This document shows positions 15,475-23,830 of a DNA stretch of 36,490 nt, one piece after another. Below the pieces are notes generated by a model. It worked only from the letters and a program-made list of their open reading frames with translations, made no database searches and was not told the DNA's origin. A program made the translations under genes and the position numbers. This DNA is from Gallibacterium melopsittaci (GTDB lineage Bacteria > Pseudomonadota > Gammaproteobacteria > Enterobacterales > Pasteurellaceae). Position 1 is the first letter of the stretch, and each line of letters opens with the position of its first letter. The stretch covers positions 1 through 36,490 of the forward strand of contig NZ_JBHLWA010000038.1 of the NCBI RefSeq assembly GCF_042433085.1, given 5' to 3'.

Positions 15475-17277
15475 ATGCTATACCATTCTGAATCATTAGT
15501 TCATTTCGTTGATACAATTTACCAACAAAGTGAACGACTAGCCTCACAAACCGCACTACGTTATTTTGATGAACACCATAAATTACATGATATTTCTTGG
15601 AGAGCTTTTCGCCAACAAAGCGAACAAATCTCTTTAGCATTGTTAGCACTTGGTGTACAGGTCCAAGATAAAGTCGGTATTTTTGCACAAAATATGCCTG
15701 AATGGACGATTGCGGATTTTGCGGTGTTACAGATTCGTGGTGTAACCGTTCCAATTTTTGCAACGAATAATGCTTACCAAACAGAATATATTGTGAATCA
15801 CTCTGATATGAAGGTGTTATTTGTTGGGAATCAGAAAGAGTATGATGTGGCATTATCGATTGTGCCTAAGTGCCCTCATCTAGAAAAAATTGTCGCGATG
15901 CAGCCATTAGATTTGCGTGGAGCAGATATAGGGGTAGATTGGCAAACTTTTGTCTCTTCTGCTGGAAATGAGTGGCAAACCGAGTTACAACAACGTTTAG
16001 CGACAAAATCAATGGAAGATCTGTTTACGCTAATTTATACCTCTGGAACAACAGGTGAGCCAAAAGGGGTAATGCTAGATTATCATAATCTAGCTCATCA
16101 ATTAGTTACTCATAAACAAACATTAATGCAAATTGATGAGAAAGATGTTTCTTTATCATTTTTACCGTTATCACATATTTTTGAACGTGCTTGGGTAGCG
16201 TATGTGTTATCACAAGGTGCGGTAAATGTTTATTTATCAGATCCACAACAAATCAAACAAGCGTTAGTCGCTGTCAAACCAACCTTAATGTGTGCGGTGC
16301 CACGTTTTTATGAAAAAATTTATGCTGCGGTATATGATAAAGTAAAACAAGCACCTTGGTTGCGTCGTCAAATTTTTAATAGTGCACTACGTATTGGTAA
16401 GTTGGCATTACATTATAAACAGCAACAACAGTCATTACCTATTTGGTTACAACCGCTACATAATGTCGCAGAGCGTTTGGTATTTAATAAATTACGTAAT
16501 TTGCTTGGTGGACGTATTCGTATGATGCCATGTGGAGGTGCTAAATTAGAACCACAAATAGGACGTTTTTTCCATATGATTGGGGTCAATATCAAATTAG
16601 GTTATGGCATGACGGAAACCACCGCAACCGTGTCTTGTTGGCCTGATTTTGGATTTGATTCAAATTCGATTGGTCAAGTGATGACAGGTACTACCGTGAA
16701 AATTGGCGAAGAAAATGAAATTCTGGTCAAAGGTGGTGGGGTGATGCGAGGTTATTATAAAAATCCAGAAGAAACGGCGAAAAGTTTTACCGCAGATGGG
16801 TTCTTAAAAACAGGTGATGCGGGTTATCTTGATGCACAAGGTAATCTATTTATGACCGATCGAATTAAAGAGTTAATGAAAACTTCGACTGGAAAATATA
16901 TTGCACCACAGCTAGTTGAAGGAAAGTTCTTACAAGATAAGTTGATTGAACAAATTGCGGTCATTGCTGACGCAAGAAAATATGTTTCAGCATTAGTTGT
17001 GCCTTGTTTTGATACATTGGAAGAGTATGCGAAAAAACTAAATATTCAATATCAAAATCGTTTGGATTTGATTAAACATACCGCTATTCTTGAGATGTTT
17101 GAAAAACGGATTAATGACTTACAAAAAGAGTTACAAGGGTTTGAGAAAATTAAGAAGTTTACTTTATTGCCTCAGGCCTTCTCTACGGAGTTAGGCGAAA
17201 TTACGCCAACACTAAAACTTCGTCGTAAGGTGATTTTAGAACGTTATCGCCATTTAATCGAAAAAATGTATCAATAA
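15475..17277 (+). CDS. Long-chain acyl-CoA ligase (AMP-forming, HI_0002-like)
   Basis: Activates fatty acids to acyl-CoA through an acyl-adenylate; cytoplasmic or membrane-associated. 600 residues. AMP-binding motif YTSGTTGEPKGV at about 188-199, then the GYGMTETTA motif, the hinge region FLKTGDAGYLDAQGNLFMTDRIKELMKTSTGKYIAP, and the C-terminal ITPTLKLRR with the catalytic Lys. The architecture is that of the FAA1/FadD15-type ligase known in H. influenzae as HI_0002, rather than E. coli FadD. AAGGAA lies 12 bases before the ATG, a rather long spacing. It has its own terminator, so it is monocistronic. The acyl chain preference is not visible. Confidence 0.88.
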   Translation: MLYHSESLVHFVDTIYQQSERLASQTALRYFDEHHKLHDISWRAFRQQSEQISLALLALGVQVQDKVGIFAQNMPEWTIADFAVLQIRGVTVPIFATNNAYQTEYIVNHSDMKVLFVGNQKEYDVALSIVPKCPHLEKIVAMQPLDLRGADIGVDWQTFVSSAGNEWQTELQQRLATKSMEDLFTLIYTSGTTGEPKGVMLDYHNLAHQLVTHKQTLMQIDEKDVSLSFLPLSHIFERAWVAYVLSQGAVNVYLSDPQQIKQALVAVKPTLMCAVPRFYEKIYAAVYDKVKQAPWLRRQIFNSALRIGKLALHYKQQQQSLPIWLQPLHNVAERLVFNKLRNLLGGRIRMMPCGGAKLEPQIGRFFHMIGVNIKLGYGMTETTATVSCWPDFGFDSNSIGQVMTGTTVKIGEENEILVKGGGVMRGYYKNPEETAKSFTADGFLKTGDAGYLDAQGNLFMTDRIKELMKTSTGKYIAPQLVEGKFLQDKLIEQIAVIADARKYVSALVVPCFDTLEEYAKKLNIQYQNRLDLIKHTAILEMFEKRINDLQKELQGFEKIKKFTLLPQAFSTELGEITPTLKLRRKVILERYRHLIEKMYQ

Positions 17278-17296
17278 AAAAGTAATCTTTGTAAAA

Positions 17297-17337
17297 AACA
17301 GCTTCATTGCTATTTTTAGTGATGAAGCTGTTTTTTT
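17297..17337 (+). terminator. Terminator after acyl-CoA ligase gene
   Basis: AACAGCTTCAT (17297-17307) pairs with ATGAAGCTGTT (17322-17332), extended inward by GU and AU pairs, followed by a T-run to 17337. It lies 20 bases after the stop codon. Confidence 0.93.
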
Positions 17338-17598
17338 ATATGGAGAAATAGTTTTTCTTTTACTACTTCTTTATCAATAATTTGTATCATTAAACAAAAT
17401 CATTACGACAAGTTAAAGCATTAATGGCGATTGAACAAGCATATTTCTGAATAAAAGGGATCTAATTTTTGGCAAAAATATTAGATTTCATCTAATCTGA
17501 CTGAGAAAAACACAAAAAGTAGCATTTTTTTCTTCTAATTAGCCCTCAATCTAGATAAACTCTGCGCTTTTGAAAATATTTGCAGTAGGAAAAAAATA
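17338..17598 (+). promoter_or_regulatory. brnQ upstream region with possible operator
   Basis: Gene-free 260 bp. It contains the inverted repeat TTAGAT-TTC-ATCTAA (17481-17495) and a third ATCTAA half-site at about 17460. This may be a regulator site for brnQ (Lrp-type control is common for branched-chain amino acid uptake), but the sequence does not match a consensus I can name. TAGGA (17586-17590) is the likely ribosome site. Confidence 0.4.
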
Positions 17599-18909
17599 AT
17601 GTTAGCAAGAAAAGACATTTTAGTTTTAGGCATGATGATTTTTTCACTGTTTCTTGGAGCGGGAAATATTATCTTTCCACCAATGGAAGGATATCATGCG
17701 GGAACAAGTTGGTTATGGGCGGCGTTTGGTTTCATTTTGACAGGCGTTTTTATGCCATTTATTACTTTAATTGTGGTAACTGTGCGTGGGCGAGGTGAGG
17801 CACTTTCAACAGATTTACCACGTTGGGTCGGAGTGACTTTCTGGTCGATACTCTATTTGATTATTGGATCAACCTTTGCAATGCCACGTGTAACAAATGT
17901 AGCTTATGAAATGGCATGGTTACCTTTAAATATCTATAACGGTGAATATTCACATATCATATTTGCCGTTATTTTTAATTTAATTGGTATGGGATTTATG
18001 CTTGGCCGTAGCACAATGATCTCAACTATCGGTAAGTTTATGGCGCCAATTTTATTGGTATTATTGATTATTGTTGGCATTGGTGTGGTATATAACCCAT
18101 TATCAGAGATTGTTGCACCATCAAGTAATTATGCTGAAGGTTCAGCATTAGTTACAGGAATGATTGGCGGATATCAAACTATGGATGTACTTTCTGCGAT
18201 GGCGTTTGGAGGTATTGTAGCTCGGGCATTTGCAGTTAATAAAGTGACAGAAAGTAAAACAATTATTCGTTATACCTTAGCTGCAGGGACAACCTCTGTC
18301 ATATTATTAAGTGGTTTATATCTATGTTTATTCTATTTAGGTGCTACTGGCGATATGGTCGCAGCGACATCAACAAATGGTGGACAAATTTTTTCTCGCT
18401 ATATTAATGCATTATTTTCTACGCCAGGGGTGTGGATTATGAGTGGTATTGTGATGTTAGCTAATTTGACAACATTAGTTGGGGTAACAAGTGCGTGTGC
18501 AGATTATTTCTCACAATTCCATCATCGTTTAAATTATGCTTTCTTTGTCATTGTCTTTACGATTGCCACGATTATTATCTCAGAAACTGGATTGGATACC
18601 TTATTACGAGTAACAATTCCTGCATTATTATTAATTTATCCAGTTGCGATTATGTTGGTTGTATTGCAGTTATTGCGTAAAAAATTACCTAATATTGGTT
18701 TAAGCTATAATGCTACTATTGCTTTAACAACGTTATTTAGTTTATGTGATAGTTTGAAAAATATGGATTTATTACCGACAGCGGTTGAGCAAATTTTGCA
18801 ACGTTTTCCATTCTATCAAGAAGGATTAACATGGTTATTACCAGCATTAGCAATGTTACTATTAACAATTGTTTTAGCTAAATTTAATCGAAGTAAAGCG
18901 ATAGCATAG
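17599..18909 (+). CDS. brnQ: Branched-chain amino acid:cation symporter BrnQ
   Basis: Imports leucine, isoleucine and valine with Na+ or H+ (LIVCS family) across the inner membrane. 436 residues with about 12 helices. The N-terminal KDILVLGMMIFSLFLGAGNIIFPP is the family hallmark, and GGYQTMDVLSAMAFGGIV holds the conserved central helix. Start ATG 17599 follows TAGGA. It is transcribed alone, between two terminators. Pasteurellaceae often carry BrnQ as the main branched-chain amino acid importer. Confidence 0.95.
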   Translation: MLARKDILVLGMMIFSLFLGAGNIIFPPMEGYHAGTSWLWAAFGFILTGVFMPFITLIVVTVRGRGEALSTDLPRWVGVTFWSILYLIIGSTFAMPRVTNVAYEMAWLPLNIYNGEYSHIIFAVIFNLIGMGFMLGRSTMISTIGKFMAPILLVLLIIVGIGVVYNPLSEIVAPSSNYAEGSALVTGMIGGYQTMDVLSAMAFGGIVARAFAVNKVTESKTIIRYTLAAGTTSVILLSGLYLCLFYLGATGDMVAATSTNGGQIFSRYINALFSTPGVWIMSGIVMLANLTTLVGVTSACADYFSQFHHRLNYAFFVIVFTIATIIISETGLDTLLRVTIPALLLIYPVAIMLVVLQLLRKKLPNIGLSYNATIALTTLFSLCDSLKNMDLLPTAVEQILQRFPFYQEGLTWLLPALAMLLLTIVLAKFNRSKAIA

Positions 18910-18929
18910 TTAATAAATATATTTTATAT

Positions 18930-18966
18930 ATGGCAATAATCGATAATAAGGTTATTGCCATTTTTT
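18930..18966 (+). terminator. Terminator of brnQ
   Basis: ATGGCAATAA (18930-18939) pairs with TTATTGCCAT (18952-18961), followed by six T. It lies 20 bases after the stop codon. Confidence 0.92.
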
Positions 18967-19013
18967 ATTTAGATAGAGTTGTAATTGATAAAATGATGTT
19001 CGTAGTATAAGTA

Positions 19014-19157
19014 GGGACAATAGGGACAATAGGGACAATAGGGACAATAGGGACAATAGGGACAATAGGGACAATAGGGACAATAGGGACAATAGGGACA
19101 ATAGGGACAATAGGGACAATAGGGACAATAGAGACAATATGGACAATAGGGACAATA
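19014..19157. repeat. Minisatellite: 16 tandem copies of a 9-bp unit
   Basis: The unit GGGACAATA is repeated 16 times without spacers. Copies 1-13 and 16 are identical; copy 14 is GAGACAATA and copy 15 TGGACAATA. The array lies between the terminators of the convergent brnQ and NlpC/P60 genes, so it is neither promoter nor coding. Reading the minus strand gives an open run of Leu-Leu-Ser, but its only ATG (19212) lies inside a terminator and has no ribosome site. Copy number probably varies by strand slippage, the two variant units marking the older end. Confidence 0.97.
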
Positions 19158-19199
19158 AGAAATGAGAAAATATACGGTAAATAGTACAGTTATATAAAT

Positions 19200-19231
19200 A
19201 AAAAAATTCCAATTAGCAAACTAACTGGAAT
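19200..19231 (-). terminator. Terminator of the NlpC/P60 lipoprotein gene
   Basis: On the minus strand ATTCCAGTTAG, loop TTTG, CTAATTGGAAT with one GU pair, followed by seven T (plus 19200-19206). The stem occupies 19206-19231, 31 bases beyond the stop codon. Confidence 0.88.
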
Positions 19232-19262
19232 CATTTAAAGGAAATTTAACTATAACAGTAGA

Positions 19263-19769
19263 TTAATCTAAAACACGTCTAGATTGAGTATAAGTTCTCG
19301 CCCAATAATCTTCATTTAAAGAACTAATAGTAACACCTTGACTGGTACTAGAATGAATAAAGAGATCATCACCTAAATAGATACCAACATGATGATTTCT
19401 TCTGAAAAATACCAAATCACCTTGTTTTAATTGACTCTTTTGAACTTGACGACCTAAAGATTTTTGTTCTGATGTGCTACGAGGTAGGCTAATATGAAAT
19501 TTTTCAGCAAATGCGGTTTGTACGAATGCAGAACAGTCAATACCGTTTTTTCCTGTACCACCAAATTTATAACGAACACCAACCCATTCTTGATAGAAAT
19601 TACTTAATTTTTTATTAATGATCTTACGTTCAGTAGCATTTGTTTTTAAGATAAGCTCACCAATTGGATCATCACTATCTGATTGTGTAACAGCTGTTTG
19701 CGTGTGAGATAAGTTACTACACGCAGTGAGAAATAAGAAACATACTGGTACAAGAATTCGATAAAACAT
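19263..19769 (-). CDS. NlpC/P60 lipoprotein peptidoglycan hydrolase (MepS/NlpC-like)
   Basis: 168-residue outer-membrane-type lipoprotein. Lipobox LTAC at 14-17 with Cys17 lipidated, a Ser/Thr/Asp-rich linker, then an NlpC/P60 domain from about 55. The catalytic triad is Cys79 (GIDCSAF), His127 (HHVGIY) and His139 (FIHSS), spaced much as in E. coli MepS (Spr), an endopeptidase that opens peptide crosslinks for wall growth. It could equally be the NlpC paralogue; the exact bond cleaved is not visible. The Shine-Dalgarno is weak. Single gene, convergent with brnQ. Confidence 0.9.
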   Translation of the reverse strand: MFYRILVPVCFLFLTACSNLSHTQTAVTQSDSDDPIGELILKTNATERKIINKKLSNFYQEWVGVRYKFGGTGKNGIDCSAFVQTAFAEKFHISLPRSTSEQKSLGRQVQKSQLKQGDLVFFRRNHHVGIYLGDDLFIHSSTSQGVTISSLNEDYWARTYTQSRRVLD

Positions 19770-19914
19770 GACTCAAAAATAAATTAGGTAAATATACAAA
19801 TCACACAAGTGCCGACATCCTACCGAAAAAGCTAAATTATGGCTAGCAATTTTTGATAAAAATCGGCAACAAAAGATAATTTTTGTGAGTTCGTTCAAAG
19901 TTTGAGCGAAAAAT

Positions 19915-20760
19915 TTAACGTTTTTCTAACGAACGTAACCAAGAAATTTCATCTTTCCAAATATTGGGATTAATAGTTTCGAGAATTAATGGGATATTGT
20001 CAAAACGTTGATCTTGCATAATAAAGGCAAATACCTCTGTACCAATAGTACCAGCTTGTAAGCAGTCATGACGATCAACACGGCTACCAAGCGTGGTTTT
20101 TGACCCATTTAAATGCATACCACGTAAATATTCAAACCCAACAGTTTTCGCAAACTGTTCAAAAGTATGTTCACAGGCAGATAATGTGGCAAGATCATAA
20201 CCAGCAGAAAAGGTATGGCAAGTATCTAAACAGACGCCAACTCTCGATTTATCTTTAACGTGAGCGATAATTTCGGCAAGATGTTCAAAGCGCCAACCTA
20301 AATTGGAACCTTGTCCTGCGGTATTCTCAATTACGGCAATCACATTTGGAACTTGTTCATGTGCAATATTGATTGACTCTGCGATACGTTTTAAACAATC
20401 TATTTCTGGAATTTGTTGTAAATGACTGCCAGGATGAAAATTAAGCAATTTTAGACCGAGTTGATCACAACGTTGCATTTCATCAATAAATGCATTGCGT
20501 GATTTTTCTAATCCTTCCGTTGTTGGATGCCCTAGGTTAATTAAATAACTATCATGTGGCAAAATCTGTTCTGGTGAAAAGTTGTATTGTTTGCAAAAAG
20601 CTTTAAATTTTTGAATTGTTTCAGCTTTTAAAGCGGGTGCTTTCCATTGGCGTTGATTTTTTGTAAATAGAGCAAAAGCATTGGCATTAATTTCTACGGC
20701 ACGTAAAACAGCGTTTTCTATTCCACCAGAAGCACTAACATGAGCACCGATAAATTTCAT
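19915..20760 (-). CDS. nfo: Endonuclease IV (AP endonuclease)
   Basis: Cleaves DNA 5' to abasic sites and processes oxidised bases in base-excision repair. 281 residues, E. coli 285. The metal ligands of the three-zinc centre are visible: His69 (PHDSYL), His in NFHPGSH, Glu in ENTAGQGS, Asp/His in CLDTCHTF, His in MHLNGSK, Asp/His in RVDRHDC and Glu in ETINPN. GGAGG lies 5 bases before the ATG. It is divergent from the ycdY-like gene. The 145 bp beyond its stop, before the NlpC/P60 gene, hold only weak AT-rich hairpins. Confidence 0.97.
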   Translation of the reverse strand: MKFIGAHVSASGGIENAVLRAVEINANAFALFTKNQRQWKAPALKAETIQKFKAFCKQYNFSPEQILPHDSYLINLGHPTTEGLEKSRNAFIDEMQRCDQLGLKLLNFHPGSHLQQIPEIDCLKRIAESINIAHEQVPNVIAVIENTAGQGSNLGWRFEHLAEIIAHVKDKSRVGVCLDTCHTFSAGYDLATLSACEHTFEQFAKTVGFEYLRGMHLNGSKTTLGSRVDRHDCLQAGTIGTEVFAFIMQDQRFDNIPLILETINPNIWKDEISWLRSLEKR

Positions 20761-20858
20761 TTTTCCTCCACAAAACAGCTTATTGAAAAATGTGAATTAT
20801 AGTAAACTTAGCGCCTTTCTTCATACTTTATTGATTATTATTGAGATAGTAAAAATAT

Positions 20859-21419
20859 ATGAGTGAACAACTGATTGAAATTAATAACTTTTCTTTAATT
20901 TGTCGATTATTTGGAAATATTTTTTATCGTCAACCTCAGGATTCTGTATTAACACCAGCGTTACAGTGGATAAAACAAGATGGTGTGCGTTCTGTTTGGG
21001 CATTAGTCCTAGATCAGCAAAGTGAAGTGGCAATGAAGAATTTAGCGACAAATTGGACTATAGAACAATTAGCAGATGATTATCAACATTTACAAGCATC
21101 AGTGGATTTTCATTTATCTGGTTATGGGATTGGACTAGAAGATTTTATTCAATTTCGCCAAGAACGTGCGATGCCTGCTATAGAAAATGCAGATCATGTC
21201 GCATTATTATTGTTGACTGCGTCTTGGATTGAAGATCAAACAGGCTCAACTGTAGCTCAGAAGATGTTATTTCAAGATTTTCTTTTGCCTTGTATGGGAC
21301 GTTTTTTAGGGCAAATTGAAGCACATGCAAAGACAGCATTTTATCGTAGCGTAGCACAACTTTGTCGAGATTTATTAGCCGGTATGGCAGATGAGTTAGA
21401 AGAGGAAATAGAAAAATAA
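20859..21419 (+). CDS. ycdY: TorD/DmsD-family chaperone, YcdY type
   Basis: 186-residue all-helical protein of the redox-enzyme maturation chaperone superfamily. Against E. coli YcdY it shares the N-terminal pattern FSL-CRLFG-FYRQPQD, the core LLL-ASW-EDQ, LLP--G-FLG--EAHA and the acidic C-terminal DELEEE. E. coli YcdY binds the zinc phosphatase YcdX; TorD and DmsD bind Tat-exported molybdoenzymes. Which client it serves here is unknown, since neither a ycdX nor a molybdoenzyme gene lies in the window. The ribosome site is weak. It lies next to tRNA-Ser(UGA). Confidence 0.82.
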   Translation: MSEQLIEINNFSLICRLFGNIFYRQPQDSVLTPALQWIKQDGVRSVWALVLDQQSEVAMKNLATNWTIEQLADDYQHLQASVDFHLSGYGIGLEDFIQFRQERAMPAIENADHVALLLLTASWIEDQTGSTVAQKMLFQDFLLPCMGRFLGQIEAHAKTAFYRSVAQLCRDLLAGMADELEEEIEK

Positions 21420-21426
21420 AAGTAGA

Positions 21427-21516
21427 TGGCGGAGGAAAAGAGATTCGAACTCTTGGAGGACGTAAATCCTCGCCGGTTTTCAAGACCGGTGCCTTCAACC
21501 ACTCGACCATTCCTCC
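21427..21516 (-). tRNA. serT: tRNA-Ser (anticodon UGA)
   Basis: 90 nt including an encoded CCA. Acceptor GGAGGAA/TTCCTCC, long variable arm GAGGATTTACGTCCTC typical of class II serine tRNA, anticodon loop CTTGAAA with UGA, T-loop GTTCGAATC. It matches E. coli serT, which also neighbours yccA. Confidence 0.97.
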
Positions 21517-21544
21517 GCAGAACAGGTTGTTTTCAGCGGTGAGA

Positions 21545-21573
21545 AATATAGTATAGTTTGATTCTTCAGTAAA
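21545..21573 (-). promoter_or_regulatory. Promoter of tRNA-Ser
   Basis: On the minus strand TTTACT (plus 21568-21573), 17-bp spacer, TATATT (plus 21545-21550). Start near 21538, about 22 bases before the mature tRNA. Confidence 0.6.
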
Positions 21574-21727
21574 TAGAAAAATTGAAATTTTGAAGTAATA
21601 GCTTACTTTTTAAACCTTATGCTGTTTTTTTACACTTTTTAGCGTTTTTAATAGTGTTAAGGTTGACATCGCTAGGATAAATTATTACCGTTATTGAGTT
21701 ATTTTGTTAATTAGGAGACTTAAATAT

Positions 21728-22390
21728 ATGCAACCAAAAATTGTGATTGATACGCGAGAAAGTTCCACTTCTATTCTGAGTACAAATCGTGTATTACGTA
21801 ACACCTATTTCTTATTAGCTCTAACAATCGCATTTTCTGCATTTACTGCTTATCTATCAATGGCATTCAATCTTCCTTATCCAGGATTGATTGTGATGTT
21901 AGTTGGTTTTTATGGATTGCTCTTTTTAACTTATAAATTGGCTAATAGTGGATTAGGAATTCTGGCAACATTCGCCTTTACAGGTTTTTTAGGTTATACC
22001 TTAGGACCGATTTTAAATATATATGTTAGTCAAGGATTGGGAGATGTAGTTGTAACAGCACTAGCAGGAACAGCACTAGTTTTCTTTGCTTGTTCTGCTT
22101 ATGTATTAACCACAAAAAAAGATATGTCATTTATTTCTGGTATGATGTTTTCTTTATTTATTGTGTTAGTGGTTGGAATGATTGCAAGTATCTTCTTAAA
22201 TATTCCAGCATTACATTTAGCACTTAGTGCGTTATTTATTATCTTCTCAAGTGGTGCAATTTTATTAGAAACAAGCAATATTATTCATGGTGGTGAAACC
22301 AATTATATTCGTGCGACAGTCAGCATTTATGTTTCACTTTATAACATTTTTGTCAGCTTGCTTAATATCCTTTCTGCAAGTCGTGATTAA
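21728..22390 (+). CDS. yccA: Bax-inhibitor-1-like membrane protein YccA
   Basis: Inner-membrane protein that in E. coli is a substrate and modulator of the protease FtsH and protects SecY. 220 residues, E. coli 219. A short polar N-terminus (MQPKIVIDTRESSTSILSTNRVLRNTY) precedes seven hydrophobic segments; the C-terminal ETNYIRATVSIYVSLYNIFVSLLNIL is the BI-1 signature. I chose ATG 21728, 10 bases after AGGAG; the frame extends to a TTG at 21704. Adjacent to tRNA-Ser as in E. coli. Confidence 0.95.
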   Translation: MQPKIVIDTRESSTSILSTNRVLRNTYFLLALTIAFSAFTAYLSMAFNLPYPGLIVMLVGFYGLLFLTYKLANSGLGILATFAFTGFLGYTLGPILNIYVSQGLGDVVVTALAGTALVFFACSAYVLTTKKDMSFISGMMFSLFIVLVVGMIASIFLNIPALHLALSALFIIFSSGAILLETSNIIHGGETNYIRATVSIYVSLYNIFVSLLNILSASRD

Positions 22391-22407
22391 TATGTTTTTA
22401 TAATGTA

Positions 22408-22438
22408 AAAACCGCATCTATTATGGTGCGGTTTTTTT
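22408..22438 (+). terminator. Terminator after yccA
   Basis: AAACCGCA (22409-22416) pairs with TGCGGTTT (22427-22434), followed by a T-run. It lies 18 bases after the stop codon. Confidence 0.92.
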
Positions 22439-22525
22439 ATCGATTAATTATAACGATAGATAATTTAAATCCATTGTACGGTAAAGAATTTTGTACAATA
22501 TCTGTATTCAAGATTTGAGGTGTTT

Positions 22526-22861
22526 ATGCAGTATATCGAATTTAATGGAAGACAAATTGAAGTAGATGCACAAGGTTATTTATTAAATAGTGCAGAATGG
22601 ACTCCAGAATTAGCAAAAGTGATTGCTGAAAAAGAACAATTAACTTTAACGGATGCACATTGGGAAGTGATTTATTTTGTGCGAGATTTTTATCAAGAAT
22701 ATAAAACATCACCAGCAATTAGAATGTTAGTTAAGGCAATGGCACAAAAATTGGGTGAAGAAAAAGGAAATAGCCGCTATTTGCAACGCTTATTTCCAGA
22801 TGGACCTGCTAAACAAGCAACGAAATTGGCAGGATTGCCAAAACCAGCAAAATGTTTATAA
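22526..22861 (+). CDS. tusE: Sulfur-relay protein TusE
   Basis: Accepts persulfide sulfur from TusBCD and passes it to MnmA for 2-thiolation of tRNA wobble uridine. 111 residues, E. coli 109. DsrC-like fold with WTPELA, LT-AHWEVI-FVR-FY, SPAIRML and the C-terminal GLPKPAKCL, where the penultimate Cys110 carries the sulfur. ATG 22526 lies 5 bases after GAGG. Confidence 0.96.
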   Translation: MQYIEFNGRQIEVDAQGYLLNSAEWTPELAKVIAEKEQLTLTDAHWEVIYFVRDFYQEYKTSPAIRMLVKAMAQKLGEEKGNSRYLQRLFPDGPAKQATKLAGLPKPAKCL

Positions 22862-22869
22862 GATTAATT

Positions 22870-22884
22870 TGAGAATTATTCTCA
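22870..22884 (+). promoter_or_regulatory. Fur box upstream of yfeABCD
   Basis: TGAGAATTATTCTCA is a perfect 7-1-7 inverted repeat and matches the Fur core TGATAAT-n-ATTATCA at 13 of 15 bases. A weak promoter (TTTATT 22885-22890, 17 bp, TAAACT 22908-22913) lies just downstream, so bound Fur would cover the -35 region. Confidence 0.82.
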
Positions 22885-22945
22885 TTTATTTAAGAGGAAA
22901 ATTAGGCTAAACTTTAGGTAATTCGCTTAGTTGTTGAGAAAGAGT

Positions 22946-23830
22946 ATGTTATTAAAAAAATATCTGATAATACTGTGTCTATTCTGTGTTTCTACATTAA
23001 GTTTAGCCAAACCTTTTAAAATCATCACAACTTTTACAATTATTCAGGATATTGCACAAAATGTAGCAGGCGATAGTGCGATTGTTGAATCTATTACAAA
23101 ACCTGGTGCAGAAATTCATAATTACCAACCTACACCAAAAGATATTGTTAAAGCACAAGATGCCGATCTCATTTTGTGGAATGGCTTACATTTGGAACAG
23201 TGGTTTGAACGTTTTTTTAAAACATTACCAGCAACAGTGCCGAATGTTGTCGTGAGTCAAGGTATTGAGCCAATTTCTATTTATGAAGGACCTTATAAAG
23301 GCAATCCAAATCCGCATGCTTGGATGTCACCAAAAAATGTGATGATTTATGTGGAAAATATTCGTCAGGCATTAGTGAAATATGATCCAAATAATGCGGA
23401 ATCTTATAATCGTAACGCAGCACGTTATCAAGCTAAATTAGTCGCATTGGATTCTCAGATTCGATCACAATTTGCAAAGATTCTTGTGGCTAAACGTTGG
23501 TTAGTCAGTAGTGAAGGTGCATTTAGTTATCTGGCAAAAGAGTATCAATTCAAAGAACTATATCTTTGGCCGATTAATGCAGAGCAGCAAGGTACACCGC
23601 AACAAATTCGATATGTTATTGAAGAAGTAAAGCAGCATCAGATTCCTGTAATATTTAGCGAAAGTACGATTTCAGATAAACCAGCGAAACAAGTGGCTAA
23701 AGAAACGGGTGCTAAATATGGTGGAGTACTATATGTTGATTCCTTATCGACTCAAGCAGGACCAGTGCCAACTTATTTAACATTATTATCGACAACGGTC
23801 GATACCATTGCGAGAGGGTTTGAACAATAA
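22946..23830 (+). CDS. yfeA: Fe/Mn ABC transporter binding protein YfeA
   Basis: Periplasmic cluster 9 metal-binding protein (YfeA/SitA/PsaA) that feeds chelated iron or manganese to YfeBCD. 294 residues, signal peptide about 1-21 ending TLSLA. The four metal ligands align with PsaA: His58 (AEIHNY), His123 (NPHAWMSP), Glu189 (SSEGAFSYL) and Asp264 (YVDSLS). ATG 22946 is preceded by GAGAAAGAG. The stop TAA overlaps the yfeB ATG by one base. The Fur box 60-75 bases upstream indicates iron repression. Confidence 0.95.
   Translation: MLLKKYLIILCLFCVSTLSLAKPFKIITTFTIIQDIAQNVAGDSAIVESITKPGAEIHNYQPTPKDIVKAQDADLILWNGLHLEQWFERFFKTLPATVPNVVVSQGIEPISIYEGPYKGNPNPHAWMSPKNVMIYVENIRQALVKYDPNNAESYNRNAARYQAKLVALDSQIRSQFAKILVAKRWLVSSEGAFSYLAKEYQFKELYLWPINAEQQGTPQQIRYVIEEVKQHQIPVIFSESTISDKPAKQVAKETGAKYGGVLYVDSLSTQAGPVPTYLTLLSTTVDTIARGFEQ

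Noticed and set aside
19014..19157. CRISPR array
   Set aside because: Units are 9 bp with no spacers and there are no cas genes; it is a plain tandem repeat.
18952..19212. Open minus-strand frame of 86 codons with a Leu-Leu-Ser repeat
   Set aside because: It is simply the 9-bp minisatellite read in one frame; its ATG is inside a terminator stem, with no ribosome site and no non-repeat domain.
19872..19915. Terminator after nfo (TTCGTTCAAA/TTTGAGCGAA stem)
   Set aside because: The stem pairs well only as plus-strand RNA and has no T-run in the nfo direction.
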